DNA of 64,000 nucleotides from an uncultured Lachnospiraceae bacterium (GCA_902779395.1 CACZBK010000006.1:1-64000); one strand, 5' to 3'. Numbered from the stretch's first letter, positions 18,052-28,516 are shown. The notes: a model not told the origin generated them from the sequence alone. A program made the numbers and translations.

Positions 18052-19911
18052 TTAAGACAATATGGCTGCCTGTGCCGAAAAGTCGCAGGCAGCATCTCCA
18101 TATGAATCTGTAACTTTATACCCGCTCAGATTCACGTTATTCTTGCTGCAGAATTCCTCAAAGCTGCACGAATCCTCAAAACGATGATAAACATAAAGTA
18201 TCTTATCTTCAAAGCATCGCGTAACAAGCTGGGAGCCTTTTGGTGAATTGTAGCTCCCCACATTGTTTATTATCCTGTCCGTAAAACCGTTTTTGATGAT
18301 GGGCGCAGCCTTCCTGTAAAATAAAATGGCCCTGTCCAAAAGCTCCCACTGTTCATCATCCAGATCGTATATATCACCGCTTAGTCCCATGCGCCCAAGG
18401 AAGGTAGCACACAGAGAATAAAAGATCCTCTCACGCGTATCCTTTGCGCGCAGCACCGCCCAGATCTGACTCTGCTGAGGTTTTATCACACGCTGTACAT
18501 TTGCCGCTATAACCGGCAGCGATGCTATCTCATGAGCATCCGAAAAGCTTGCCTGTGAAGCCAGCTGCATAAATGAAGGTTCCAGACGGTGTCCACCGCT
18601 TGAACAGTTCTCGATCACAAGCTCCGGGATCTCCCTTCTCATCCTGCGGAAGAACTCCTGCGTAGCCAGTACCTTTTTCCTTAAGTTTTCGCCTAAGGAT
18701 CCGTCACCGTCACAGCCTATGCCTAAAGTATCATTGTAATCAACTTTTATATATCCGAAGCCGTCTTCCTTTAATCTGTCGATAACGCTTTTTTTCAGAT
18801 AATCCTGCACATAAGGATCTTCCATATCCCAGAAACGTGCACCGCCTATTGTCAGGGGGACACCGTCTTTTTTGATCAGATGATCTGTATCCTCAAACTG
18901 CTTTGCTTTATAACCTACGGTCTCAAACTCAAACCATATACCGGGTATCATTCCCTTAGCTCTTACATGATCGACCAGTTCCTTTAAGCCGTTCGGAAAA
19001 CGCTTTTTGTTTATGCTCCAGTCACCGCGGTATTCCCACCAGTTACCGCATTCGGAATACCAGCCGGAATCCATCACCAGGTATTTAATGCCTTTTCCCT
19101 CTATCTTATCAGCAAGCCTCTTAAGCTTGTCTATATCGGGATTGCCCCAGGTCGTGCAATACTCATTGAAGGTGATGCCCATATCTTCATCAACAGGACT
19201 GATATCGCTCTGCTGCGCTTTGACCAGCTTATCACATACTTCTTCCAGCGTGCTTCCCTGTGCTACCACTGCCATGGGCGCTTCAAATCTTTCACCGGGA
19301 AGTATCTTCTTAGTCCATGCGCCGAAGTCCCTGTCCGCTATTCCACCGGAGAGAGTCACCACATCTCCCGCCCTTACAACGAGCTCGATCTGCCATGACG
19401 CAGGTGAATACAGCTGAACCGCTGTAAAAACATGCTCCTTGCTGTCTTCCAATGCAATAAAGGGAAAATACTTTCTTACGGGCATGGTTCCCACATTACC
19501 GAATTTTTCTACACGGTATGCCATATTGTTCCATGAATGCTCCATGTTAAGGCTTACTATATCATCCGTCTTTACCCTTCCTTCCGCACTCCAGAAAGAA
19601 AGTATGCGATGTATCCTGTCTGCTTTGATATCAGGTAAAAGAAAAGATGTGATCATCTCAAGCTCAAGCTCCTGAGGGGAAGCATTCTCAAAAAAAGTTC
19701 TTACTTCATACGCATCGCATGCAGCACTCTTAACAGTACTTACAGACAGTTTAAGGCCGTCATCCGACAGTGCTTCATACAGCTCATCTGTTTCGTTCAC
19801 TTTTGTAAAACGCCGCATCGTTGAGCTTCCCAGCATCGTTAACCCGCAGGAATAAAAACCTGCGTATTCGTCTCCGGTCAGTTTTATTTCTGCTTTGCTC
19901 TTCATCATCAT
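18052..19911 (-). CDS. Alpha-galactosidase-like glycoside hydrolase (GH36)
   Basis: 619-residue enzyme expected to release terminal alpha-linked galactose from plant oligosaccharides such as raffinose. An N-terminal beta-sandwich (about 1-230) precedes the catalytic barrel. Conserved blocks are MDSGWY (280-285), GIWFEFE, the nucleophile block IKVDYND with Asp391, CSSGGHR (436-442) and the probable acid/base Asp458 in SFSDAHE. There is no signal peptide, so it acts inside the cell. Three ATG codons stand in a row; GGGGAG is close to the first. The gene begins 10 bases after the stop of the DUF4132 gene and no sugar transporter is adjacent. Confidence 0.85.
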   Translation of the reverse strand: MMMKSKAEIKLTGDEYAGFYSCGLTMLGSSTMRRFTKVNETDELYEALSDDGLKLSVSTVKSAACDAYEVRTFFENASPQELELEMITSFLLPDIKADRIHRILSFWSAEGRVKTDDIVSLNMEHSWNNMAYRVEKFGNVGTMPVRKYFPFIALEDSKEHVFTAVQLYSPASWQIELVVRAGDVVTLSGGIADRDFGAWTKKILPGERFEAPMAVVAQGSTLEEVCDKLVKAQQSDISPVDEDMGITFNEYCTTWGNPDIDKLKRLADKIEGKGIKYLVMDSGWYSECGNWWEYRGDWSINKKRFPNGLKELVDHVRAKGMIPGIWFEFETVGYKAKQFEDTDHLIKKDGVPLTIGGARFWDMEDPYVQDYLKKSVIDRLKEDGFGYIKVDYNDTLGIGCDGDGSLGENLRKKVLATQEFFRRMRREIPELVIENCSSGGHRLEPSFMQLASQASFSDAHEIASLPVIAANVQRVIKPQQSQIWAVLRAKDTRERIFYSLCATFLGRMGLSGDIYDLDDEQWELLDRAILFYRKAAPIIKNGFTDRIINNVGSYNSPKGSQLVTRCFEDKILYVYHRFEDSCSFEEFCSKNNVNLSGYKVTDSYGDAACDFSAQAAILS

Positions 19912-19921
19912 AAATCTCCCC

Positions 19922-22900
19922 TTATACCAGCTGCTGCAGGATATACGGATCCTTTATCTTCTGATCCTCTGCGAAAAATATTATCTTTGACAGCACTTCT
20001 GCGGTCTTGGGATCATCATCCACAAAAGGCAGGAAGATACGCCCGCGGTGCTGCGAATGTACCGGAAGCACATTGATCATCGGGCCGCCTTCCTGATGGA
20101 TCACGCCGCTGCCCAGATGAACGCTGTAGTTTGCGCGCTCTCCTTTGATCAGTGCATGCGAATCCGTAAACGTCACATTCTTAAGCTTAAACATCGGGAT
20201 CACGAATTCCGCGATAGCCTTTCTCATCTCTATCGTTGAGTGCGACATCTCAGGATCGATCTCGCCGGCGTGCGCCACGCTCACGGCCATGTCTACATCA
20301 CGCATCACTTCCGAAAAGATTATATCCGGTATCTCACTGATGGGCTTTTCCTTAAAGGTCTTGCGGTCATAGAACGCCACCCACTCCAGCGTGGGCGCTT
20401 CGATATCGCTGGGTGAAAACCAATCTGCCAGCGCATATATCGTGGCGATCAGATTCTCTTTATAATATACCTTCTGCAGTCCTTCCTCCGCATCAGCAAC
20501 CCATCTGCGGCCGCGCAGCGCTCCAACAGTGATCTTAGGATTGATCTGGTTGCCCGCGTAACGCTCGCTTCTTACCTGCTGCATCTCGTCATCGGTCTTT
20601 ATATACAGCTCACGGAAGATCTGCTTAAACGGCTGACGGATCTGCTTATCAAAGCAGATCTTCTGGAATTCATGCCATCTGCCGGCTTTAAAGAGATGAT
20701 AAGGGTGCGCTGCCACAAGTCTCTCATCCGCCTTTAGTCCCGCATCTTTGATATCCGCAGCAAAGCCGAAGAAATCGCCATCCGCACTCTTGTAGAGCAG
20801 TCGGTTTACGATCGCGCCGGAGACCGGATCGCTGCTCAGATCCAGGATCTCCTCTGCCAGATACTGCGTCTCATTCTCCATCGCCTCTTCCAGCATCTTT
20901 TTGGTCCTGCGGTATTGCTCGGTGAAAGTCTTCTTTGCTTCCTGTATATCAAGAACATATTCGTCCTTCTTTATCGCAGAAGGCAGTGATTTCAGCTTCT
21001 TGCCTGCTTTCTCTGCAGCCACGTTCACCTTGCCTTCTTCGTCCGCTTCCAGATACAGTGTGTATTCGCCCACTTCGTGCGGCGTAAAGAAGCCCAGCAG
21101 TTCCGAAGAGATCTCCCTTTCCATTTTCAGTGTAAACCTGGTATCATCATCATAACCGGATGCTTTTGCCAGATTCTTGACCGCCATCTCCGATGCCGCT
21201 TTTTCACTGGCACGTCTCTGTGCGCCGAACTGCTTGGATTCCTTTAAAAACTTCTGAATGAATGCATAGCGCTTTTTTATCTCTTTACTCTCCGCCGGGA
21301 TCAGTGCATATGCCATTATCAGATCCTTATTGCGTTTATCCGCGATCAGTTTCTCTGTTTCCGCTGCATCCATCTTTCCGCTTGCAGCATCGGAATACTT
21401 TCTGGCTCTGGTGTGCTTCGCGCCGTCCGAGATATACTTGGCCGCTTTATAGATCTCATTAAAGCGTTTTTCTCCGAGCAATTCATATACTTCCTTAAAC
21501 CAGTCGATATCAAAAGCTCCGATATTTAATTCTTCTTCCGTAAGCGGCGTATACTTCGCGATCATAGCTGCTTTCTTGTCGTCGAACTTTTCGTTCATAT
21601 GTGCCATGAAATAATAGCAGCCGGAGGTAAAGCCGTCCCATCCCAGATACTCATTGATCACCGGCAGCCACTCCGGTGAATACAGTCCTGCTTCGATCAG
21701 ACGGGACTCTTTGATATCCGTTCCTTTGATCAGTTTTTTAAGTTCCTTCGCCTGCTCCTTTGCATCACCGTCCTTAGGATCCGGGATACATACGCACAGC
21801 AGGTGGGAAAGACTTTCTTTTTTAGATATCGCATTGGTACGATAACTGTAGTAATAATAATATATCGAACGATCCAGCGCATCATTCCCAAGTGCGAGCA
21901 ATATACGCACAAAGTATTTAAGCCCATAGATCCTTTTCATGGAGAGCAGTGCCCTTGAATATTCGGTTTCCGTATCCCCGCGCACCAGTTCACGGTCCAG
22001 TACCAGAGGAGCGATATTCTCATAACATTCGCCTGCCAGCTCAAGCTTCTTGCGGTCTTCATCGGACAGATCTTTCAGATCGATATCATCGTGTTTTCTC
22101 TTAAAAAGATTCTCTAAAGCGTTACGCTGTTTGTATCCCGTATTGCCGGACCATCCTCTGGTCGATATACTCCGGTCTGCTTCCCTCACACAGCAGATCA
22201 GTGAAGATACCCTGTCAAGGGTATCTTCCAGAAGCTGCGCATCCAGTATCTTTTTGTACATAAAATCTTTGGATATATATCCTGCTGTCACGGCACTGAT
22301 ATAGTCTCCAAGCAGCGGAGTATATAAAAGCCTGCTGTTTCTCGCATAATATGAAGCTTCCGTAGTCTGAAGACCGGTCATTTTTTTATAGATCTTCTCG
22401 CTGAATTCATACATGATGGGAAAGTTTCTCACATCAGAGGACAGACCTGTAAGAAGATTGCTCACAAAAGGCAGCTTTGTAAAAGGAATATAGTAAGTCT
22501 TATCCTTTTCCATATTTCTTCTGGTCCACTCCTGAGTCTCTTTATCGGACTTGTATTCATAAACCAGGCTGTCCTTACAGTTGCAGATATAATAAGCAAA
22601 AAATGCCGCTATTTTCTGTCTTGTTACACTGCCTGCTTTTAATGCAAGTCCGCAGCAATGCGGCAGTATCCTTCTTATATGATCGGGGTATTTAAGTTTC
22701 AGTCCGCGATATTTCGGATCCGCTCCTCCAAGCACTTTGGACATCAGCGGCTGAAAATGCTCTGCCAGCCCCATCACCGTAGGTCTGTATGCGTAATAAG
22801 ACGTATACATCAGATCGATACGAATAGCCTGCTCCGGAGACATATTCTTCTCATAGAAATCGTCCCACAGATCACTGCAGGCCAGATCTCCTACCTTTCC

Positions 22901-25246
22901 GTCTTTCCACTCACTGCCCAGTCCGTTTTTAAGAAGTACCGGTCCGTTATAATTCTGATATTCCCTGTCCTTATTTGCCTCGATCAGATCATCCAGTTTT
23001 TTGATCACCTCCACGTCTGACTTTTCCGTGGCTCCGCCTGCGATCGCATTCTTTACTCCTTCGGCAAGAGCCTTAAGTCCTTTCTTTGCCCCCGGCAGAA
23101 CATCCGTTACTTTTGCCTCCGGGAATATCTGCATATAGGCTTCGGCACATTCACGCAGATATTCTTCATCAAACACCGGCGTATACTCTGCGCTCTCATC
23201 ATAAAAATCTTTTGCTTCCGTCTTTGCCTCTGCTGCAGTCCCGCAGATCTCGTGGATCAGTATCGTTTCTTTGGAAGTCGGATCCTTCACCAGGCTTACC
23301 AGTTCCTTTGCCCGGTCAAACTGCGCATCCTTTTCTTCTCTCATCTGCAAAATGATATCCAGCGCGGCAGTTACCTTCTCCTCTTTACTGTCCGATAAAA
23401 GTCTCTTTAACATCTCCTGCTTTTTACCGGCTTCTCTGCTCTTCAAAAAGCCGATAACATTATTTCGAAGATCCTCTTTCTTAAGACGCAGCATATCTTC
23501 CAGCCGCATGTAACAGCGCTCCGGAAGCTGTCCTGCGCCGGATGCGATCTCTGCCGGCAGGTTACTACGGTCCGCTTCCAGTTCCTGCTTAAGCAATCCA
23601 TATGCTTCCTCTCTGGTGATCGTTTCCGCATCTGCTATCTCGTCCGTAAGCGCATCCAAAAGTTCCGGCGTATCCGGCTCACGAAGGAGCAGTTCCATGG
23701 AGTTTACACGGTAATTATTATATCCGGCTACGGAGATCTCTTTGAGCATACCTGCCGCTTCTGCCATAAGCTTTGCATCCCGCAGTGCGCTCACGCAGTA
23801 GACGATCCTGCAGACGATATCCGAGCGTGTAAGTACCTCCGTATTCCAGGGGAAGACACAGGGACTGAACTCGAAGCCCTTCTTAGGTGTTTCAGCGAGC
23901 AGCTCTTTCAGCAGATCATGATACTCTCTGCATTCCTCTGCGCCCGTAAAGAAATCTTTCCATTCCACATAACCTTTCTTACGGTACTTGTCCTTACTGT
24001 TGTAGCGGCTGCTCCTGCCGGGATAGATCGCGCTCCTCTCTTTTTCCGCAAAGCCGCGCATGAAGATATGCATGAGCAGTGCAAGGATCTCTTTGTCATC
24101 CTTATATTCCTTAAACATGCGGTTGACCAGCGCGTTTTTATTATCATAGGGCACATTGGTATATGCCAGGAAATAACACGCTGTAAGCCGCTGATGATGA
24201 CTGCCTTCCAGACACAGTCTTTCGGCGCGATCCAGCGCCGGATCGATATCATGCAGTCCGATCGCCCACAGCGCCAGATATATCTGCATACTGTCTTCGG
24301 TCGCGAGCATCTCTTCGATCTTTTTATCATCCGAAAGTGCCTGCCTTATCAGTTCCAGATGCTTTCCCGATATCCTGTCCATATCTTTATCTTCTGCATA
24401 GCCCAGGCCGGTAAATACATAGAATGCACGCTTTACGGAAGAGAAGCGGATCAGATCATTCTCCACGACCACATTTAACATATAACGGAAAGCTTCTTCC
24501 GTTCCGTAATCCATGTTTTCACAGATGGACTGCCTAAGACCTTCGGAAAGCCTGGCCGCTACCAGTGTCTTTCCTACCATCTTAAACATCTTTTCGTTAT
24601 GGCTCATCATGATGGCACGGATATACTCCGTCTTCATCATGCCCTCATCACGATAAAAGATGCCTTCCAATACGTCTTCCACTTTTGCATCGCCTTCATC
24701 GAGCTTTGCAGCCAGATAGTATTCCCCTTCAAATTTCGCATACTGCCTTCCCAGATGGGCCTGCAGCCGCTCATCCATCCCCTTAAATGTTATCAGCGTA
24801 CAAAGGTCGCAGCCATAATCCGATAGTTTCCGGTACTGCACCATGATCTCTCCGATCCGTGATAAACCGCGCAAAAGATTACTCCTGCTACGGTAAGAGC
24901 GGCGGGCGTAGCTGTTATGATCCGACTGCCATTCACAGATGCTGTCGATACTTTTATAGAAATAAGGGATCAGTTCTTTTAAAATATAATCTTTGAACCT
25001 TTTGATATGCTCTTTGAAATACAAAGACGGTTTTTTATTTTCCTGTAAATGTCTGATCAGTCCGTTACGGAATGCATTGTTTGCGATATCAACATCCGGA
25101 TATTTCGGCGAATAGCTGCCGAGATCCAGACAGGTATGCACATAATCCCGGATCTCGCCATCCAGCGACATGATGCATTTTTCGTCTGCCTCCTGAAGTT
25201 GTCTGTATACCTCGCCAGAGATCCTGCTGCGTTCCTGTTCGTCCAT
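19922..25246 (-). CDS. Giant DUF4132 (MolR/YehI-like) protein
   Basis: 1774-residue cytoplasmic protein without signal peptide or membrane segments. Most of it is helical and repeat-like, compatible with HEAT-type repeats. The last 300 residues contain the DUF4132 C-terminal blocks (LVAAHPYHLFKAGRWHEFQK, ITVGALRGRRW, then a YSVHLGSGVIHQEGG end region). Escherichia coli MolR and YehI are relatives of unsettled function, once linked to molybdate regulation. It may be a scaffold. The gene is followed by alpha-galactosidase after 10 bases, so it probably shares a transcript, though a functional link is unproven. Confidence 0.75.
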   Translation of the reverse strand: MDEQERSRISGEVYRQLQEADEKCIMSLDGEIRDYVHTCLDLGSYSPKYPDVDIANNAFRNGLIRHLQENKKPSLYFKEHIKRFKDYILKELIPYFYKSIDSICEWQSDHNSYARRSYRSRSNLLRGLSRIGEIMVQYRKLSDYGCDLCTLITFKGMDERLQAHLGRQYAKFEGEYYLAAKLDEGDAKVEDVLEGIFYRDEGMMKTEYIRAIMMSHNEKMFKMVGKTLVAARLSEGLRQSICENMDYGTEEAFRYMLNVVVENDLIRFSSVKRAFYVFTGLGYAEDKDMDRISGKHLELIRQALSDDKKIEEMLATEDSMQIYLALWAIGLHDIDPALDRAERLCLEGSHHQRLTACYFLAYTNVPYDNKNALVNRMFKEYKDDKEILALLMHIFMRGFAEKERSAIYPGRSSRYNSKDKYRKKGYVEWKDFFTGAEECREYHDLLKELLAETPKKGFEFSPCVFPWNTEVLTRSDIVCRIVYCVSALRDAKLMAEAAGMLKEISVAGYNNYRVNSMELLLREPDTPELLDALTDEIADAETITREEAYGLLKQELEADRSNLPAEIASGAGQLPERCYMRLEDMLRLKKEDLRNNVIGFLKSREAGKKQEMLKRLLSDSKEEKVTAALDIILQMREEKDAQFDRAKELVSLVKDPTSKETILIHEICGTAAEAKTEAKDFYDESAEYTPVFDEEYLRECAEAYMQIFPEAKVTDVLPGAKKGLKALAEGVKNAIAGGATEKSDVEVIKKLDDLIEANKDREYQNYNGPVLLKNGLGSEWKDGKVGDLACSDLWDDFYEKNMSPEQAIRIDLMYTSYYAYRPTVMGLAEHFQPLMSKVLGGADPKYRGLKLKYPDHIRRILPHCCGLALKAGSVTRQKIAAFFAYYICNCKDSLVYEYKSDKETQEWTRRNMEKDKTYYIPFTKLPFVSNLLTGLSSDVRNFPIMYEFSEKIYKKMTGLQTTEASYYARNSRLLYTPLLGDYISAVTAGYISKDFMYKKILDAQLLEDTLDRVSSLICCVREADRSISTRGWSGNTGYKQRNALENLFKRKHDDIDLKDLSDEDRKKLELAGECYENIAPLVLDRELVRGDTETEYSRALLSMKRIYGLKYFVRILLALGNDALDRSIYYYYYSYRTNAISKKESLSHLLCVCIPDPKDGDAKEQAKELKKLIKGTDIKESRLIEAGLYSPEWLPVINEYLGWDGFTSGCYYFMAHMNEKFDDKKAAMIAKYTPLTEEELNIGAFDIDWFKEVYELLGEKRFNEIYKAAKYISDGAKHTRARKYSDAASGKMDAAETEKLIADKRNKDLIMAYALIPAESKEIKKRYAFIQKFLKESKQFGAQRRASEKAASEMAVKNLAKASGYDDDTRFTLKMEREISSELLGFFTPHEVGEYTLYLEADEEGKVNVAAEKAGKKLKSLPSAIKKDEYVLDIQEAKKTFTEQYRRTKKMLEEAMENETQYLAEEILDLSSDPVSGAIVNRLLYKSADGDFFGFAADIKDAGLKADERLVAAHPYHLFKAGRWHEFQKICFDKQIRQPFKQIFRELYIKTDDEMQQVRSERYAGNQINPKITVGALRGRRWVADAEEGLQKVYYKENLIATIYALADWFSPSDIEAPTLEWVAFYDRKTFKEKPISEIPDIIFSEVMRDVDMAVSVAHAGEIDPEMSHSTIEMRKAIAEFVIPMFKLKNVTFTDSHALIKGERANYSVHLGSGVIHQEGGPMINVLPVHSQHRGRIFLPFVDDDPKTAEVLSKIIFFAEDQKIKDPYILQQLV

Positions 25247-25322
25247 AGCTTACCCCCTTATACTATTGTTATTCTCCTGTTTTTCCCGACTGTTTTATTT
25301 CTCTTTGGTGCTTTAATATCCG

Positions 25323-25757
25323 TCAGAACATCCTGCCGGCCAGCATTGCCAGCCGTACAAACGTGACCTCATCCCCTTCTTTTAACGCGAGCGGCGTACC
25401 GTTTTCGCTATACTCCGCCTCCTCTCCTCCGATAAACACACGGACGATACCATCCGCATACGCCTGCCACGCAGTCTGCACCGCCTTCTCTTCATCAGGC
25501 TCCTTATCGTTATAGATATCGCCAAAGGCGATCTTTCCGACCTCCGCCATATTCTGCATATTTTCTTCCGACAGTGACTCGGGGATGCATCCTTCTTTCG
25601 CCTCCTGCTGACGGCGTATACAATCCGCCACCATCATGCGCACCGTTTCTTCAATGAGCTGCTGTGCATTTTCCGGGCACTTCGCATATTCCAGTGCCAG
25701 CGGCTTTATATGCCGCCCTTTCTTCCCCATCTGTTTTACCAGTATATTTAAGACCAT
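25323..25757 (-). CDS. Hypothetical protein
   Basis: 144-residue soluble protein not assigned to a family. It is acidic in its second half, with a short ubiquitin-like ending (ALKEGDEVTFVRLAMLAG). The frame opens at a GTG at 25763, but AAGGAG five bases before the ATG at 25757 sets the start, just after the stop of the DUF3021 gene. Third gene of the LytTR-DUF3021 operon, with 76 bases before the DUF4132 gene. Confidence 0.6.
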   Translation of the reverse strand: MVLNILVKQMGKKGRHIKPLALEYAKCPENAQQLIEETVRMMVADCIRRQQEAKEGCIPESLSEENMQNMAEVGKIAFGDIYNDKEPDEEKAVQTAWQAYADGIVRVFIGGEEAEYSENGTPLALKEGDEVTFVRLAMLAGRMF

Positions 25758-25759
25758 GA

Positions 25760-26203
25760 TCACTCCTTATTTCTGTTACGGTATTCCTCAAGATATCCAT
25801 TCATCTCGTTTGCCTGTGTAAGCTCAAAGATATATTCAACGACCATCGACAGGATAAAAACGACCAGCACGCCTGCGGCAATCGCGAGCACAACTTCCGG
25901 CCTCTCGGACGGGATATTGGGCGCGTTAAAAACGATCAGGAGTATCAGCGCCTCAACGCTCAATTCCTGTATAATGCGTCTGATGATCAATTGTTTCATA
26001 CTGATCTCTTTATCCGGATTAAAAAAGAAAACAGGTATCACACCTACCGCTGCATAGACCAGCGGCGATACAAACACTTCATAACCGAAGGTCCTGTCAC
26101 TGTCGAACAAAAGCCCCAGGACCATCAAAAGAGCGGTGATCAGGGTCACAAGGATAAAATATAAGCGGAATGCTTCCCCGAGTCTTTCTTTTATCCTCAT
26201 CAC
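25760..26203 (-). CDS. DUF3021 four-helix membrane protein
   Basis: 147-residue protein with four predicted membrane helices. It matches the DUF3021 family that almost always follows a LytTR regulator in Firmicutes and is thought to restrain it at the membrane. Here the start overlaps the LytTR gene stop by four bases, the classical arrangement. Confidence 0.82.
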   Translation of the reverse strand: MMRIKERLGEAFRLYFILVTLITALLMVLGLLFDSDRTFGYEVFVSPLVYAAVGVIPVFFFNPDKEISMKQLIIRRIIQELSVEALILLIVFNAPNIPSERPEVVLAIAAGVLVVFILSMVVEYIFELTQANEMNGYLEEYRNRNKE

Positions 26204-26646
26204 GACTCACCGCCTTTCAACGCGTTCTTCAGATCCGCAACATATTTCCTTGATATCACGACCTCCTCCTCATTCTTCAGAAGCGCCGTATATCTTCCTC
26301 CCAGAGCCGGCCGGATCGAACGTATCTTCATCAGGTTCAGCAGCACACCTTTCTGTACTCTCAGAAAAGTCCTGCCTTTCAGCATTTCTTCCAGTTCATA
26401 CAGTCTGAGCCTCACTTCATAGCTTTCTTTCGCGGTATAGATGAACAGCCTGTTATCCACCGACTCGGCATAAAATACATCCACGATCGGTATTTCCATT
26501 CTCCGGCCGTCACATTCCGTGCTCAGCTGTCCCTGTCTGGACTTCACAAAAGAAATGATCTCCGCCACATCATCCGTCAGCTTATGACAGCGGATCTCCA
26601 GAACTTCGGCTTCCTCCGGAGGGATCTTTTTTATCTTTAATTCCAC
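26200..26646 (-). CDS. LytTR DNA-binding regulator
   Basis: 148-residue regulator with a C-terminal LytTR domain (about 45-148; FLRVQKGVLLNLMKIRSI, then VVISRKYVADLKNAL) and a short N-terminal region, no receiver domain. The start codon is GTG, with AAGGGG directly before it and AGGAG eleven bases upstream. It heads an operon with a DUF3021 membrane partner. Such pairs commonly control their own promoter and nearby transporters. Confidence 0.85.
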   Translation of the reverse strand: MELKIKKIPPEEAEVLEIRCHKLTDDVAEIISFVKSRQGQLSTECDGRRMEIPIVDVFYAESVDNRLFIYTAKESYEVRLRLYELEEMLKGRTFLRVQKGVLLNLMKIRSIRPALGGRYTALLKNEEEVVISRKYVADLKNALKGGES

Positions 26647-26708
26647 GCCCCTTATTCTCCTGCCTGTCGATACCCCATAATCCGAAGTATACCAAGCAGG
26701 CCGATATT

Positions 26709-27458
26709 TTACAAGCGGCGCTGTTCCGCTTTAAGCGTCTTCCACATGATAAGACTGTATACGGCACAGAGCACGAGCGAAATAACAAGTGAGACCATCA
26801 TTTCCCGCTCAGCGCTTCCGAAAAATCCCAGCGACGCCTCTTCATCGCTTACGGCCGAGCAGGCGTTGTTGACCCCGTGAAATATGATGCACGGCATAAG
26901 ACTCTTCCCCTTATAAAAGAGCGTCACGAGCGTAAAGCCCACGGCGAGCGCGAATACGATCTGCAAAAGCGTTTCCACAAGATCCTGACCGTTCAGCAGG
27001 TTTACTATATGCCCGATCCCAAATGTGACCGAAGAGACGATGACTGCACTTTTCACATTTTTCTTCGCCATCCCCACAAAGAGGAAGCCGCGGAAGATGA
27101 TCTCTTCCAGAAAGCCGACACAGAGCATGCTTATGATATAAAAAGCCGTCTCCGCTGCGGAATACTTCAATTTCACGCCGAAGAATATGCCCGACAATCC
27201 TATAAGCAAGAGCGGCAGATAAAACCAGGCTCTGTAAATCCCGTATGCCGGCTTTTTGAGTCCGTATTTTTCGGACAAGCCGTTCTTCCCGATCCAAAAC
27301 AATATCAGTATCGTAAGAACCAGATGAAATATCATCGCCGGCAGCTTGATGATCCCTATACTCTGCGCCAGCGCTTCGCACAGGCTTGTTCCCACTACAT
27401 AGATCATGATACAGATGATCGCAAATGTCACTTCATTTTTCCGATAGATCTTATTCAT
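26709..27458 (-). CDS. CPBP-family intramembrane metalloprotease
   Basis: 249-residue membrane protein of the CAAX-protease/bacteriocin-processing family. The three catalytic motifs are visible: EEIIFRG, FGIGHIVN and FHGVNNA, supplying Glu-Glu, Arg and His residues in the membrane. Family members cleave prenylated proteins or anti-sigma factors, or give bacteriocin self-immunity; the role here is unknown. The frame extends to 27473, but GGAGG seven bases before the ATG at 27458 fixes the start. Confidence 0.87.
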   Translation of the reverse strand: MNKIYRKNEVTFAIICIMIYVVGTSLCEALAQSIGIIKLPAMIFHLVLTILILFWIGKNGLSEKYGLKKPAYGIYRAWFYLPLLLIGLSGIFFGVKLKYSAAETAFYIISMLCVGFLEEIIFRGFLFVGMAKKNVKSAVIVSSVTFGIGHIVNLLNGQDLVETLLQIVFALAVGFTLVTLFYKGKSLMPCIIFHGVNNACSAVSDEEASLGFFGSAEREMMVSLVISLVLCAVYSLIMWKTLKAEQRRL

Positions 27459-27632
27459 TTCAATTTCCTCCATTCCTGCGGATAATACCTGCGATAAAAA
27501 AGCATACAGTTATTCCGCTTCTGAAATGACTATAAGCATTTTTCCCTGTCCGTACAATATCACCGGATCCAAGATGCATTTTTATGCGGTAAGATGCACT
27601 GTGCAAAAAATAATCCCCCAAGGACAAAAAGA

Positions 27633-27652
27633 CCGGCAACAACTGTTGCCGG
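27633..27652 (-). terminator. Intrinsic terminator of the lipoprotein gene
   Basis: Nine-base perfect GC-rich stem (27633-27641 with 27644-27652). Read leftward it is followed by TCTTTTTG. It lies 52 bases beyond the stop codon at 27704. Confidence 0.8.
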
Positions 27653-27703
27653 CCCCTTTACTGCGCAGATACCTGATCGATGATCATCGGAAAGCTGCTG
27701 ATA

Positions 27704-28516
27704 TCATTTTTCAATTACCACAAGGGTATTTATGATATTGGAGAATCGTCTTCCAAAGCCCTCAGCAGCTTCAATGGCATAGTGTGCTGTAACAATACGA
27801 CAGCCGTCATCCGCAGGGATGATATATACCATCTGGAGCTGCTCCGGCATATAACCGCCTTCTTTGGTTTCCGAAGCATCGATCCGTATGCATTCACCTG
27901 AATTCTTAAGATCATATGGTGCGCTGTTTATGGTATATTCTTTTGAAAGTTCCCCGCTGACAGCAGTTGCAGCGGTATCGGCATCATCAGGACAATATGT
28001 AACTTCAATATAATTCTCAGGTTTATTCTGATCATCATATATTGAAATAAATCTTTCACTGTCCGATCCGGTACTCCTCACGAGCATTTCATAGTCATAG
28101 TCGATCTCAAATCCGATCGTTTCATTTATGATATGCTCATATCTGACTGTTTCTTCCATACCTTCAAGTATGATAGTGTCTTCAAAACGCTCGCCATCTT
28201 TTCTTACACTTCCGGTCTCTGCTGCTTCAGCAGGTGCCGCCGTTTCTGCTGCTTCAGCAGGTTCTGCCGTTTCTGTTTCCCCGGCAGGATCGGTATTTGC
28301 TTCCTGCTCTCCGACAGGGTCAGCACTCTCTTCCGGCTCACTTGTTCCGACAGGATCAACAGCTATAACAGACTCCGACGTATCGGCAGGATCTATCATT
28401 ACAACATCCCTGTCCGGCTCTTTGGGTGATCCCTGTTTGCCGCAGCCGCCTGCCATTACCATTGCAAGTAACGATGAATACATCAGTACCTTTTTTAATA
28501 AATCTTTTCTTTTCAT
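27704..28516 (-). CDS. Lipoprotein with acidic Ala/Glu/Pro linker
   Basis: 270-residue exported lipoprotein. A basic start (MKRKDLLKK), hydrophobic core and lipobox MAGGC (Cys near residue 23) mark lipidation. Residues 40-100 are a low-complexity stretch of degenerate ten-residue units (DPVGTSEPEE, DPVGEQEAN, DPAGETETA, then PAEAAET twice), a likely wall-spanning linker. The C-terminal 150-residue domain, starting near DTIILEGMEE, is of unknown fold. GGAGG lies eight bases before the ATG at 28516. It is divergent from another lipoprotein gene with a similar linker. Confidence 0.75.
   Translation of the reverse strand: MKRKDLLKKVLMYSSLLAMVMAGGCGKQGSPKEPDRDVVMIDPADTSESVIAVDPVGTSEPEESADPVGEQEANTDPAGETETAEPAEAAETAAPAEAAETGSVRKDGERFEDTIILEGMEETVRYEHIINETIGFEIDYDYEMLVRSTGSDSERFISIYDDQNKPENYIEVTYCPDDADTAATAVSGELSKEYTINSAPYDLKNSGECIRIDASETKEGGYMPEQLQMVYIIPADDGCRIVTAHYAIEAAEGFGRRFSNIINTLVVIEK

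Noticed and set aside
26877-27485. 202-residue plus-strand reading frame over the CPBP gene
   Set aside because: Antisense shadow of a gene with clear catalytic motifs; no ribosome site.
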